DNA from: Sphagnum compactum
Taxonomy: Eukaryota; Bryophyta; Sphagnopsida; Sphagnales
Length of the DNA: 64,000 nucleotides
Assembly: GCA_965153455.1 (NCBI GenBank)
Contig: OZ234503.1
Coordinates: forward strand, 4,712,001 to 4,776,000
Direction: 5' to 3'
Part shown: positions 1 to 13,069 of the stretch, piece by piece
Position numbering within the stretch: position 1 is the stretch's first letter
Layout of the letters: each line of letters starts with the position of its first letter
Translations under genes and position numbers: made by a program
The notes under the pieces: model-generated
The model's input: the letters and a program-made list of their open reading frames with translations, nothing else
What the model was told of the DNA's origin: nothing
Database searches by the model: none

Positions 1-2396
1 GCAAATACATACTTGATCAAAGATTCTTTGATTGGCAATATCTCAGGGAATTCGTGCTGCAATTTTGATGCATCAAGTTCATTATTGCTCCGAGCTGCAA
101 TGATGACCTTTGCTTGCTCTTCCAGAGTAAAGTTCTTCCATGAAAATCCTGGGTCAATGTACTGTTGATACATCTCCAGAATCTCATTGTGGCTCACAAC
201 TCCTGGATTGGTGAAATTCCAGATTCCCCGCAAGTTGCGCTTTGCCATTTCAATTGAGATAGGCAGCAATTCATCCAAGATTGTCATGCTATTAGGAATG
301 TTCACCACCTTCTGATACCGGGAAATCTTTGTGATGAAATTTCGTGGATTTTGCAGATCAGAAGTGATGGGCATCCGCACTCGCAGGGTGCACACATTGT
401 CAAACTCTTTGAGAAGCTCCTCAACCTGCCCAGTTTCCAAACTAGAGTGAGATTTCCACTTTAAGGACATGCAGTTTCCCTCAAGAACATGGGATTTGAA
501 TGTCCCAGCAAATGCCTGAGTGGTTAGCAAACAAGGGAGACGTACCTGACCCTAATCATTCACAAGGTAGGCATTAAGAGCTCTGACTACATCTATCCCC
601 ACCAAGTTAGTCAAAATGCACCTTTGAGCCCTGATGTACCATTATAAAACCAATCTGATTGCAAACTTCAACTGAGGCATGTACTAGAATGATTTCACTC
701 GGTCCTGGAAAAACAATGTCAGGTACAACCAACAAAAAAGGGCCTGTGTCTGAAAGTATATAGCATGAGACATCATCCAAGTACTCACCATGGCTTTGGT
801 CTTGGAGTAGTATGAGCCAAAAAAGTTTGGTGTATCTTCTTCCTTGAAACCGATACCACTTCCAAGCTGGTGCTTGTTGTCATACTCAAAAATACATCCA
901 GTTGCAAAATTGATGAGCAGCAGTTTGCTCTGCTTACAAACATCTGCCAAAGTCAGAGTACCTACAACATTTGCACGGATAGTCTCCACCTTGTGACTTT
1001 CACACCAGTCCACATTTGGCCGCCCTGTCACACCTGCAGCATTGAAGACATGTGTGGGCTTTATGGATGCAATGTCTGCCTCTAATTGTTCCCGATTCTC
1101 CAACCGCCCAGATCCAAACTCATATGATATCCCCTGCTTCTGACATATTTTTCCAAGAAGCCCACCAATCCAGCCAGTGCGTCCATAGATCAGAAATTTC
1201 AAGGACTGTTTTGGGGCACCATTCTCCTGAGCAGTCAGTGCAGCATTCCCAGCTGCATAGCTGTTAACCTTCAGAGATGAATGCTCAGTTGGGGCACTGG
1301 CAGTTTCAGCCTCAGCTTTAGTTTCAGGGCCTTGCTGGAAGTCTGCAAGTTTCTCAACCCCAGATATGGAGAGCATACGGGGGTGGGGAACAAGTGCTCC
1401 TGAAACATCCCCCCACCAGTCAGAATGGCTGGTGTACCACTGCAATGTCTTCCTCAATCCCTCTTCCCAGGTGGTACGTTCCTGCCATCCAATGTCCTTC
1501 AGTTTGGCATCATCCAAGAAGTAGCGTTGGTCATTGAAAGGACGATTGTCCACAAACTGAATAGACTTCTCACAGTCAAGGTTGAAAAGGTTGCATATAT
1601 CTCTAGCAACATTGAGGACAGTCCGCTCCTTCTTTGTGCCAATGTTGTAAACATGGCCCACACTTCCCTTGTGCAGCACAACCTCAAATGCCTCAGCCAC
1701 ATCTTCACAGTAGAGGTAGCTACGCACATTAGATCCATCTCCATGGATAGGGAGGGGCTTCCCCTGCATGGCCAAAAGAATGAACTTGGGTATGAGCTTC
1801 TCTGGGAACTGATTAGGCCCATACACATTGTTGCCTCGTGTGGTGATGACAGGCAGCCCATAGGAGCGACCATATGCCATCACCAGCATTTCAGCACCAG
1901 CCTTGGTGGCTGAATAAGGATTTGTGGGCAGGAGCTGTGATGCTTCGTGGTTTCCAACAATCGCATCAGCTTCAGTCTCTCCATACACCTCATCTGTGCT
2001 CACATGAATGAAACGGCGAACAATGCCAGTCACTTTGCAAGCCTCCAGCAACACATGCGTCCCGTAGATGTTGTTCTGTGTGAACTCAAAGCTGTTGCCA
2101 AATGAATTATCAACATGAGTTTGGGCAGCAAAGTGCATGATGGTATCGATACCCTCAGTAATGAGTAGGTAGTTGACAAGATCTGCACTCCCAATGTCAC
2201 CCTTCACAAACTTGAAATTCTTGGAGGCCTTGGCAGGTGAAAGATTCTTGAGGTTGGAGCAATAATCCAGCTTGTCCAGCACCACAATCTTGTAATGCGG
2301 ATAGTTGCGAATCAGCCGGTTGGCAACATGAGATGCAATGAAACCTGCTGCGCCAGTTATCAAGATGTTCTTGGGAGTGTATATGACTTCCCCCAT
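1..2396 (-). CDS. RHM: UDP-rhamnose synthase (trifunctional RHM), 3' end cut by window edge
   Basis: This enzyme converts UDP-glucose to UDP-rhamnose in the cytosol, feeding pectin and flavonoid glycosylation. There are two coding exons: 789-2396 (536 codons, phase 0, donor ATG|GTGAGT) and 1-425 (acceptor CAG|GTTGAG). The N-terminal dehydratase domain shows GAAGFIASH near the start (NAD binding), STDEVYGE, and the catalytic pair in YSATK. The second, epimerase/reductase domain begins near residue 390 with GRTGWIGG and has its own Tyr/Lys in YYSKTK, split just before the intron. The reading frame runs off position 1 at IKESLIKYVF, only a few residues before the usual C-terminus. The start was chosen as MGEVIYTPKN at 2396, because family members begin a few residues before YTPKNILITG. 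An in-frame ATG at 2420 is also possible. No frame damage is visible. The RHM identity is firm; the paralogue cannot be told. Confidence 0.96.
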
Positions 2397-2430
2397 TGTG
2401 AACTCTTCTGTGATCTGCATTGATGGTACA

Positions 2431-3087
2431 CTGAACACAAATGCTCAACTAGAATGTTGTGACTACAAATACCAGTCATATTCAGTAGAACCTCTGAGAA
2501 ACAAAGTGACAGAAGAGCCTACAAGAACAAGGAATATTCCTACAATCACATGACAACAGGAATATATTCAACAGCAATCTCTGCAAGTTCGTGGTGTAAC
2601 CTAAAAAGTAAAACCTGCTTATCACTTGCAATGCAACAAGACAGAATGGGAGGGAGAAGCCAACAATCTGCTCCCTACTCCTACCATAGATCCAGACTAT
2701 TCTTCTCCTCACTTCCTACAAAGATTACGTGCTGCCATCAGTACGGAAACAGCAAATTCTATACCAGATCCAAGTCTCCAGTTATGCAACAAGGTAAACG
2801 AAGAAAAAAAAACACTTCCAGTGCGAGCCCCGCAAATCCCGGATCTACATTCGCGCGGCCCACTCTCACAGTCACAGATCCACAATGCACAAAATAAAGG
2901 GTAAGAGGATCTTAGATATAAGTCAGTCAGGCGAGGGGGGGGTGACCTTTCTCTCTCCTGAAAATGTCAACGTCTTCAACCATCTTCAACTAAAAGTCAA
3001 GCCATCGCCGGCTTTCAAATCCACATGCACGCCATTGCTACATAGTAAATGAAGCACAGAAGCGGAGGGAAGTGTAGTCTGACGTAC
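2431..3087 (-). other. Probable 5'UTR intron of the RHM gene
   Basis: On the minus strand a donor-like GAG|GTACGT lies at 3088/3087. A pyrimidine-rich stretch ending TTGTGTTCAG lies just before position 2430, 34 bases upstream of the chosen ATG. The implied 657-bp intron would remove the upstream in-frame ATG at 2438 and leave ATGs at 2420 and 2396 as the first candidates. The donor side lies in GC-richer sequence (about 2.8-3.4 kb), as expected for a promoter and leader. No transcript evidence is available. Confidence 0.55.
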
Positions 3088-3088
3088 C

Positions 3089-4923
3089 TCCTCCCTGGAG
3101 CCTGAAGCCAAGTGCTCGAACGATTTCCAGGAACGAGGCCCACGATCCAACACAGGATAAAACTCTGGATCCGCGCACCAATTTCCCTGCGAACTCAGAA
3201 GGAGAACAACGACGGCCGAAAACGTGTAAAGACTGCTGCACACATGGGCGACGATCACTATGTGCGCTTGCTACTACAGCAGCAGAGTCCCAATCCCTTC
3301 CGCAGATCTGAAGCTTCTCCTCGCCGCACTACGCCTCTCGCTGCGAAGCTGCGCTGGTGATGAGGCGTGCAGCAGCGTGCGGGAGCGTCAGCGGAGAGAT
3401 CGCCAGCGGGCAGTCAGTGGTAGGGCAGCAGGTCAGTCAGTGTATAGGCAGGTCGGAAACTACAGTATCAGTAGAGATACACGGTGTACGTATTTCTCAT
3501 GTACGTACACTTTATCTATACCATACCTGTGAGTCCCAATGTCTTTTTTTATTGGCGAATCTTTTTTTGCCAAATTTCCACCTGAAAAATAGGATTTTGA
3601 CATATGCAACGGATTTTTCATATTAAAAAAATGAACTCAAATTTGCCATATGCTTGAAGAGAGAAAAAAAATTCCAAATTGCCACATTTTTATCTTAAGT
3701 TCCAGTAGATGGCCAAGAATATAGAAGGATTCTGTTTATTTCTTACTTTCATATCTAGTATCTAGCCAAAATTTGGCTAAATTGTTTTTTGGATGATTGC
3801 CACTTTGGCTACATCACCAAATCCTTTTTTTTATAAAAAAAAAAAAACACCCTACTGAGGCTGTGTCTGATAATCAACATATTTTATCAAATTCTTTTAA
3901 AAATGGATCCAGCAGCCCCAATTTGAATATTTCAGAATTTCGTCAGGTCAAGTACTAGTAAATAATGTCTCCTGCAAATTTATTACTCCATATATATATA
4001 TATATATATATATATAGTAGTACCTTGGCAGCTTGGACACTAATTATATTATTTTCAGAAATGTTGGGAAATTCTCAGAAAATATTTTTCTCAAAGAAAA
4101 ATTAAATTGTGTATGAAATTAGAGCATGTTTTGAGAAGATGTTATTTTTCAAAATGGACTCTTCAAAATGAGTTAAATAATTATTGGACTTTGGGCAAAA
4201 CCATATGTGGGGATAAATCTGAGGTGCTATTGGGAACGTTTTGGGGAACAACTTGAGAACTTGACGAGTTCTTTGGGAATCTCATGGGAACCTATGGGAA
4301 CAAGGAAAAAAACAAAAAAATCCGTCGTCTGGGAACAATTGTGCTAGAAGTGGGAATGCTTGTCTAAGCAAGCATTCACTTAAATAATACATGCTTGTTA
4401 TTTATGCATATCACACTCACCATCATGATTCAACATTAAATAATACCCAAAAGGGAAGGCTTAGAAAATAATAATAATGAAATAACATTGTTGAAAGGCT
4501 GGAAAATTAAACTCCAACGTTCTTGTATATTTATTATTTACGGTCAAAATTTTGGAATTTTCAAAATGGGGCTGTTGGATGGTGGACCCTTCTTTTTGAA
4601 CAATTTATATTTCTGGGTTCAAATTTTATCAATTGCTAATGGGAGTCAAATTTTTATTTTATTTTTAAAATTTTGTGATGTTGATCAAGTGACAATCATC
4701 CATAAGTATATTTAGCCAAATTTGGTAATATTATTCAAAATATGAAAAACAGAAAATCTAATTATTGTAGGCAATTTTTCATAAACTTTTTAATACAAAT
4801 TTCCCATGTTGAGAGTCTAACCAACTTAGCAAAATATCCAGCATCAACTTTGCAAGTATTCGAATTAGAAAAAATATTGTTAAGGTATTATCTTTAATTA
4901 TAGTCTTCATTTGTCTATGATTT
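3089..4923. other. RHM upstream region, then AT-rich intergenic DNA
   Basis: From 3089 to about 3440 the DNA is relatively GC-rich and probably holds the RHM promoter and leader on the minus strand. Beyond about 3540 it becomes AT-rich with no recognisable coding. A (TA)n microsatellite lies at 3991-4015. Short open frames here have no recognisable motifs. Confidence 0.5.
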
Positions 4924-5679
4924 CATTAGTACAAAAGTGGGGTGTAGTTCATTAACATAAATCACTATGGGACCTTAAAAGAAATAAATTCACTACATTT
5001 TAGTGATTTCACCTTGGTTAAAGTTATTTCACTATAATATTACTATGTAAACATTGTGTTTCACTACTAGTTGACATAATTCACTATTATAATTTATTAC
5101 GATAAATAGATTTTTTATGTTATTGTTTTAAATATCCTATGTTACTTTATGATATACTTTATATTATTTTAAATTATTTTAGTTATTTTAACTTATACTC
5201 TAATTTAATATAATTTATTATAGGTTATTATAAATTATTATACCCTAAACTATTATAGGTTATTTTACTTTAAGGTATCATAACTAATTTAATATAGGCT
5301 TTTTATTTTAAATTATTTTAAATTAAATTATTCAATTAACCTTAGGCTATACCTTAGGTTATTTAATTTAAAGTTCATATATGTTATTTCAAATTATAAT
5401 TTAGAGAATTTAAAATCATTTTACTTTATGTCATTATAAATTATTTTATCATAAGTATAACAATTTAAAATAATCTAAAATATAATATAATGACCTAAGG
5501 TAAAGTAACCTAAAATAACCAATAATATTCTATGAAAAGTATTTAGAATAATATGTGTCCAAGTCAAAATATTTCACCAGTTGATTTTATCAACATCAAA
5601 TTGTTTGCAAAAATAGTGATAACATTGGTATAATAAAACAATTACACTCATATTTGGTCCCAAAGATGCAAGATGTAGC

Positions 5680-6270
5680 CCCAAACTTGGTTGTGCTAAT
5701 TGGTGAAATGGTTGACAATAAAATAACCACCAATGGCCTACAATAGAATAACCAACAATAACCACTAATATAATAATCATCAATAACCACCAATAGCCAT
5801 TAATATAATAGCCACTTATAACCACCAATAGCCATTAATAATTTATGGTAATTTAACCTAAAATAACCACCAATAGCCACCAATAGAATAACTACTAATA
5901 GCCATTAATAGAATAGCCACCAAGAGCCATTAATAGAATAGCCACTGATGGCCACCAATATAATAGCTATCAATAGTCATTAATAGAATAGTCATCAATA
6001 GCCGTTAATATAATAGCCGTTAATATAATAGCCATTAATAACCATTAATAACCATTGATAACCACCAATAGAATAACCATTGATAACCACCAATAGAATA
6101 ACCATTGATAACCACCAATAGCCATTAATATAATATATAGGCATTAATATAATAGCCACCAATAACCACCAATAGAATAACCACAAATAACCTATGGTAA
6201 TATAACCTAGAATAGTAAAAAATAACTGCAAATAATTTATAATGAAATAGCTTGCAATAGCCAAAAATAA
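5680..6270. repeat. Degenerate AATAGCCACC/AATAACCACC minisatellite
   Basis: This is a run of about 18-bp imperfect units such as AATAGAATAACCACC and AATAGCCATTAATA. It lies inside the CACTA element at 4924-7089 and has a mirrored counterpart at about 13.07-13.69 kb. The minus-strand open frames here are low-complexity by-products of the repeat, not genes. Confidence 0.8.
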
Positions 6271-6600
6271 CTAAAAATAGCCATAAATCACCATAAATAA
6301 TGTAGGGTGAAATAATTTAAAACAATGAAAAGTAGCCCTAAAATAGCTGAAAGTAATTTAACATAAGTAGTATTATCATATTAACAAAAATCTTATCCAT
6401 TTATTAAATTATTTTACATTTTCAAAAGGAAATAAATGTAATTGGGTACATTATTGAAAAAATAATCAAATTAAACTTTAATCATTTCATTTGGACAAAA
6501 TATCAATAAAATATGAATTTTCAAAGGTTATGTTTCTGTAATGTTTTAAATGAAATATTTGATAAATAGAATGCAATGTAACACATTATCATAACAAATG

Positions 6601-6660
6601 TGCTAGCTAGATGGTAGGGGTGTTTGCTTCCATCCTAAAAGTTAGGGGATCAAACCTCAT
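6601..6660 (+). other. tRNA-like module inside CACTA element (copy A)
   Basis: The sequence TAGCTAGATGGTAGGGG (A-box-like) is followed about 28 bases later by GGATCAAACCTC (B-box-like), with spacing close to that of a tRNA gene. The B box departs from the GGTTCRANNC consensus at one or two positions, so this is a relic or SINE-like head and not a functional tRNA gene. The same block recurs at 12181-12237 and 42878-42935. Confidence 0.5.
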
Positions 6661-7089
6661 AAATGGTGTGTTCGTGGTCAATAGTGGTAATTAAGTTGAC
6701 TAAATATTCTCTTATGTAGTTCCCTAGAATAGGTGCCTATTTAGATTGATTACATGGCCTATGTACTTAGGCTAGGTTTTGAACCTAACATAGGTAGTGA
6801 CACGTGTCAATAATTCATAAGTTAAAAATCATGAAATAATCAATAATATTAAATATTACATTAAATAATTTATATTTAATTAATTTCCATGTTGCCTAGT
6901 TAATTAATTAACAAATGAAATGGCTTGGTAAATTTGTATTTCATTAGGTATTAATGGACCAATTCACTATCTGTAGTAATTGGTTCTTGTTCATTGGGGG
7001 GTTGACCAGTTTCAACATGGTAAAAATGTTCAAATTTGCTCAAAATTTAATGAAACCCAGAGTGAACTAGGACACATTTTGGTGTAATG

Positions 7090-8749
7090 TTTATCTGATT
7101 TCATATTTTCAATGTTAATCTTCTTATATAATTTTCTGCAGGAGTCTTTATCCATTGCATTGAATTGGCACACCTTGTTGGAGATGGGGAATAAAGAAGG
7201 AAAAATGTATTTGGGTGAGTTTTGGGTATGCAAGAAACACTAAGTATTAAGATTTTTCCTTTCCTTTTACATTTTTTATGCCATGTTTCTTATGCATGTA
7301 GTACTTTGAATACCAAGGGAAATACACCAAATTCTAGTTTAACTAATGGGCAACTGCAAAGAACAAGGGCAATATTTCATCATATAAAAGCCAACAAGTG
7401 TTCAATTGCATCTTGCATTAATTGTTTCACTAGTTCATTCATGGGGTCTTTAATTTATTAATGATATTCCAAGATGTCAGCCATGCAGGCCATTATTACC
7501 TGGAGTGTTCTCTTTTCCCATTCTTCATATATTACATGGAAGTAGCATGTGAACATGCATTGGACTCCTTTGTATATGAAAGTTTGCACAACATATTGTC
7601 TTATCCTTACAACATATATGATTCCATATTGGTTGAGTTGCATGTGATGGAATCATGTTGTTGGGTTGTAGAAACAAATTCAAGTACATTTGGGAAGAAG
7701 TTGAAGGATTGGGTGGTGGAATGATTTGATTTTTATGCAAATGGGATTGTGCCACACAAGAATGTTGATGTTATGAAACAGGCCATAAAAATTAATAAAT
7801 AGAATGTTGTTGGTGGACATCCAAAGCCTGAAATTATTGATAAAAAAATGGTTGACGTTAAAACAAATTTGGTAGAAAGTAAGTTCACCTCCTTACATTG
7901 GTGTAGGAGAATGTGGTACTTGTTAGATAATTTATGAACAATCCAATGCAAGTTTTAACCCTAAACTTGTGTTCATTTGAAAATTGATGTTCATGGTGTG
8001 CTTTGATTCCTCATTGTGTCCATAACATGCCTAAAATTGAGTTCTTGGTTTATGTGAACAACATGATTCCACATTTTATTTTGACACCATATTAGTTTAT
8101 GTTAATGAAATTCTGTTGATGAACACTATTGTTTTTGCAATAAGAATCAAGGTGGATTAATTATTTTAAAGATTAGTAAACATAGATTGTGTCCAATAGG
8201 AGGTAGGGAAATTACCGTGCTTGATTGCAGCATCTTGTTGGAGATTATCTACACTAAGATGGTTATTAAACTTACAAGTACAAGATTGAAACTCCCTAAT
8301 CTATTTACTACATGGTTTTTACTAAGTTGTTTTTTTCGTATGGTTCCATTCGTCTATAACAAGTGTGGAGGTGTTTTCTTTTGAAACATTGTCATCAATA
8401 AAATATGCTCCAACCTAGTTGTTGTTGGGAATACTCATGTGGAGGTTTCTACCAAATTGAGGACCTCCTTGAAATCCTCCCTTTCATTCTTGGAAGAATA
8501 TTGTTCATTGCACATTGATGAGTGCAGTTCTAAACATTAGGATTGCCTCTATTAATATTGACTTGTGGGTCATAGCAGATGGGGATAAAAATATGAAGAA
8601 AAGGAGGAGGAGGAGGAAGAGGAAGGTTGATAAAGCTAATGGAACTAAAGTAGTTATTCTTGAAGCTAATAGGAGAATAAAGAGGCAATCCAAAAAAAAA
8701 ATAGAAGAAAAGCAAGGAAGTTGCAAAAGCACCTATTGTGGAAATGGTA
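7090..8749. other. Intergenic, unrecognised
   Basis: This stretch between the older small CACTA copy and the 282-bp inverted repeat is AT-rich. Several 60-97 codon open frames are present, including a Lys/Arg-rich one at 8515-8808 (plus) that runs into the inverted repeat. None shows a domain I recognise. It may be older transposon debris. Confidence 0.4.
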
Positions 8750-9661
8750 GCCAATGGGGAAGAGTCACATGCAAGCAAGCAAGAAGAAAAATAGTGAAGA
8801 GGGTGTGATTATGCATGCACCTATGTTTTACGATTTAAAGTTCAAGAAGTTCAATAAGCAGACAATTACAAATGAGGAGGTCAAATAGTCCCATAAATAG
8901 CCATGATCCTTGACAAGAAAAAAAAACAAAAATAATAGTAGGAAAATGAGTAGGGATCTAGGGATGGGGGGTAGTTGTTGAGTTTGTTTTGTAGACAGAC
9001 TTTTATATATGTAATTTTTGACCTTAGTTAAGGTGTGGCTTGCTCTTTCTTTTTTCAATGGAAAGGGACTCTAAAACATGAATGGACTCTCCTGAAATTT
9101 TTCTAGTTTTCCTCTTAAGATGGCCAACATCTAGTGCTATTTGAATGGGGTTTAGATAATCAGTTAGAAAGATTCCAGACCTGGTTTATAATGTATTCTT
9201 TCCACATAGATCTCTATCACATGGTGGTTACCCCATGTTAAAATATTATCATAAAGTTTGGCCAAACTAGGGTCCCTATTACTGTATAAAAGTATGGCAG
9301 CAAATCACATGAATATATGGATTTAGTGTTATCTCAATTGATTGCCCAATTTAACGGGTTGAAATCAAGGTTCAAGCGTTAACTAAGGTCAAAAATTACA
9401 TATATAAAAGTTTGTCTACAAAACAAACTCAACAACTACCCCCCATCCCTAGATCCCTACTCATTTTCCTACTATTATTTTTGTTTTTTTTTTCTTGTCA
9501 AGGATCATGGCTATTTATGGGACTATTTGACCTCCTCATTTGTAATTGTCTGCTTATTGAACTTCTTGAACTTTAAATCGTAAAACATAGGTGCATGCAT
9601 AATCGCACCCTCTTCACTATTTTTCTTCTTGCTTGCTTGCATGTGACTCTTCCCCATTGGC
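8750..9661. repeat. Near-perfect inverted repeat: arms 8750-9031 and 9379-9661
   Basis: The arms of about 282 bp are reverse complements with only a few differences. The ones seen are GTGATTATGC against GTGCGATTATGC at one base, one G/A in the GTAGACARACTTT region, and a poly-A length difference. The spacer is 347 bp (9032-9378). The arms break off abruptly at both ends and no target duplication is apparent. Such high identity points to a recent inverted duplication. A transcript through it would fold into a long hairpin. No protein function is evident. Confidence 0.9.
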
Positions 9662-11735
9662 CTAATTGGAGAATATTAGTGTTCTGCAGAGATGGTTGGC
9701 AATGTTTAATGAAATTGGGGGCAATCAAATCTTCTTATTCACAAATCTTGTGTGCATGGCAAATTTCATCATTGGTATTGTTAGACCAACATCAAGGAAT
9801 GAAGTCTTGACGAATATTTTCGATTTTGTTGCCATAGTATGATGTCTTATGATGGAGTTGTGTGATATGGTTGAACTAAGCTTAGTGCACTATTTTGGAA
9901 ATTTTGTAATATGATTTTCATATTGATGGTGCTACAAATGAATTTTTATGATAGGTTCTTAGAAGACCCTGTAAATGCCATTTTGTCTTTTATCAAAGTT
10001 TGGCAAAATAACTATTGATGTTCACGAGGTTTGCACAAAACATGTGATTGCAAAATTGAACGTAGAAGTTGTGATCATTTGAATTAATGGAGTGCATTTG
10101 GAGCTAGATCATCATCGAATGATTAAAACCCTAAGGTGGAAAATCTTAGATGACACCTAAAGAATAGAAGGGTGTATTTTAATATTTTGAAATCAAAGGG
10201 TGAAATTAACTTTCTTATTCCACCCTACTTGAAGCCAAATCTTAACAAATTGAATGAATTGATTCCTTGGGATAAGGTATCTCAAAACATTTACCCCTCA
10301 ATTCTAATGACACGTCATAGCTTGCCAACTCAATTTTTGAATTGATTTATTCCTTTTGTGTGAATGGGATAAAATTAGTGTTCATTTTTTCTCTTGGTTC
10401 ACTCCCTTTACCATTTGGGAATCTAGCTTGGGAAATGTAGCCAATAAAGTATCCAACCATGGAAGTCATCATAATAGTTGTTACATAGGCTCCTTTTTGT
10501 TACCGCTAACCCTCAAAGAGATTACAAAATGATGCATCATCCATAGTTAGTGAATTTTTTTCAATTTGCCAAGGTGTTTTGGCAGGCTACATTCGAACCC
10601 ATGTGGAGGTTCAAATGGTAAGTTGAAAATGTGAAAGGTAAATGGTTGTGGTTATCATTTATTTTATTGGGGCATATTGTAACTTTTAAGGCACTTCAAC
10701 ACTTAGAACTCAAGAATGATTAGATCATGTGATGAAGTGTGTTGGTGAAACATTGTTTTTAATGAGAGATTTTATAATGATTAAGTAGATGCAAATGTAA
10801 GAAACATAACAATCATTTGCATGTTGCAATGGGCTTGTAGTGATATTGGTTGTTCATGAATAGGACATTAGCTTGACAAAACCCATACTAAATCAAACAC
10901 CATCAATTGAAAAAAATAGAGTGATAAAAACTACAAACAAAATACATGTTGTTGCCAATACATCACAATAAAACCACTTGTACAACACCCACCCAAAATA
11001 ATCACTCATGCAATACATAAAGGTTCAAAAAAAACAAATTCCACTTCATTAAAAATAAATTAGGGTGAAGATCCAATCCTTTATTAATTTGTATTACAAT
11101 AGGAGTCACATACGTTCAATACCAAACTAAAAGGCTAATCATCAATTATAATATTCATGCCACAGAAAAGAACTTGTTGCCATACAAGCTACAAATGCAA
11201 TAAAAAAATAACTAAAAAACTTGCACTATGAACTACTGGCATAACATATGCAAAATCTACTACTCCACTACATACTTCACCTTATTATTTTTATTCCAAT
11301 CCTTCATGGCATCCCTAAATGAAGTTTTCAAGAATGTAATGGCCATGTGCAAACATCTTAACAACCAATTCCAAGTGTTTGGTTAGTTGGTTACGCAACT
11401 TGAATTTCAAGAAAAACAAGATGGAGAAACAACACTCATTTTTTACATTGGCTAAAATCGTAACTACAAATAATTATGTCAATGCAAAATATTCAAACAA
11501 ATGGTGCTGCAAAAAGTTGTTGGATGTTAATCATTATGCCAAGACATGACATCCATGACTAGGACATATGATTGTGTAGTTGAATTGGATTTGTCACTTA
11601 TGCCATTTTTTAGTCATGTAATTGAATCAAACTTGTCAAATTACCATGTTTTGGCATAATGAATATAATCCATAGTTGAATAATAGGGTTGCACATTAAT
11701 GACAATTCTAGAGCAACATGGTTGCTCTACATAAT
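9662..11735. other. Intergenic, unrecognised
   Basis: AT-rich sequence between the inverted repeat and the younger small CACTA element. Only short, motif-free open frames are present. I see nothing identifiable here. Confidence 0.4.
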
Positions 11736-12180
11736 CACTACTAGGAAATGCGTCCTAGTTCATTATGGGTTTCACTAGATTTTTGAGTGAATTTGGACAA
11801 TTTTACCTAGTGAAATTGTTTAACCCTTTAGTGAACGGGGACCAGTTGCTACGGACAATGATTTGTTTCACTAGTACCTAGTGAAACAAGGTTATTCTCA
11901 AGTGAAATACAAATTTACCAAACCATTCACTTGCTAGTTAATTAACTAACCAATACGGAAATTAATTAAATTTTAATTATTTAATATATAATACTATTGA
12001 TAATTTCATGATTTTTAAAGCCTATTATTTATTGACATGTGTCACTACCTACGTTAGGTTAAAACCTAGCTTAGGTAGGTAGGTAGGCCACGTAATCAAC
12101 CTAGGCACCTAACCTAAGAATTCGATAGGAGAATATTCGGTCAACATACCATTGTTGACCACACACAACGCCACCCATGA

Positions 12181-12237
12181 GGTTTGATCCCTTGACCTTT
12201 GGAATGGGGGCAAACACCTTTACCATCAAACCACCCC
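12181..12237 (-). other. tRNA-like module inside CACTA element (copy B)
   Basis: On the minus strand GGTGGTTTGATGGTAAAGG (A-box-like) is followed by GGATCAAACC (B-box-like) after about 30 bases. It is the mirrored equivalent of the block at 6601-6660 and lies about 450 bp inside the CACTACTAGG end. Confidence 0.5.
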
Positions 12238-13069
12238 ACTTGTTGTGATAATATGTCACATTACATTATATTTATCAAATACTTCATTTTAAACATTACA
12301 AAAACATAAACTTTGAAAATTCATATCTTATTGAGATTTTGTTCAAATAAAATGATTCGAGTTTACTTTTTTAAAATATTCAATAATGTACATAATGTAC
12401 ATTTATTTCCTTTTGAAAGTTTAAAATTATTTGAACAAAAAAAAGTTGAATATCATTATTCAATAACATTTCAATGACCATTCTTTTGAAAATAAAAAGT
12501 TTAGTAAATGGATTTCTTTTTGTTAATATAATAATACTAGCTATGTTATACTACTTTCAATTATTATATGACTATTTTTCATTAATTTAAATTATTTCAC
12601 CCTACATTATTTACGACTATTTATGGTTATTCTAAATTACTTTTGGTTATTTTTGGCTATTTCACCCTAGGCTACTTTTGGTTATTTAAAGTTATTTTTG
12701 GCTATTTTAACTTATTTCACCTTAGGATATTTTCAGCTATTGTAAGTTTTTTTGTTATTCTATGTTATTTTTGGCTATTGTAGATTATTTCAATTTAGAC
12801 TACTTGCAGTTATTATAAATTACTTTTGGTTATTTTAATTTATTTCACCTTAGGTTATTTTCAGCTATTGTAAGTTTTTTTTGTATATTCTATGTTATTT
12901 TTGGCTATTATAAATTATTTCAATTTAGACTACTTGTAGCTATTATAAGTTACTTTTGACTATTGAAAATTATTTCACCTTAAGTTATTTTCGTTTATTA
13001 TAAATTATTTCACCTTAGATTATTTTTGGTAATCCTAAGCAATTATAATTTATGTCAATTGGTTGTTCT

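Larger units (their letters stand above)
4924..7089 (-). mobile_element. Non-autonomous CACTA element, older copy (2,166 bp)
   Basis: The ends are degenerate CACTA termini: CATTAGTACAAAAGTGGGG at the left and ...CATTTTGGTGTAATG at the right. TTT lies directly outside both ends (4921-4923 and 7090-7092), fitting the 3-bp target duplication of CACTA transposons. The body is homologous, in reverse orientation, to the element at 11736-14372 over nearly its whole length. This includes a long minisatellite of TTATTGGTGG-type units and a tRNA-like block. It encodes no transposase, so mobility would depend on enzyme from elsewhere. The mutated termini suggest it is older than the other copy. Confidence 0.82.

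Noticed and set aside
5995-6264. Tyr/Ile-rich membrane-like protein on the minus strand
   Set aside because: The frame is a translation of the TTATTGGTGG minisatellite and has no independent support.
8515-8808. Lys/Arg-rich 97-residue nuclear protein
   Set aside because: Composition comes from GGA/GAA-rich sequence, the end overlaps the inverted-repeat arm, and no known motif is present.
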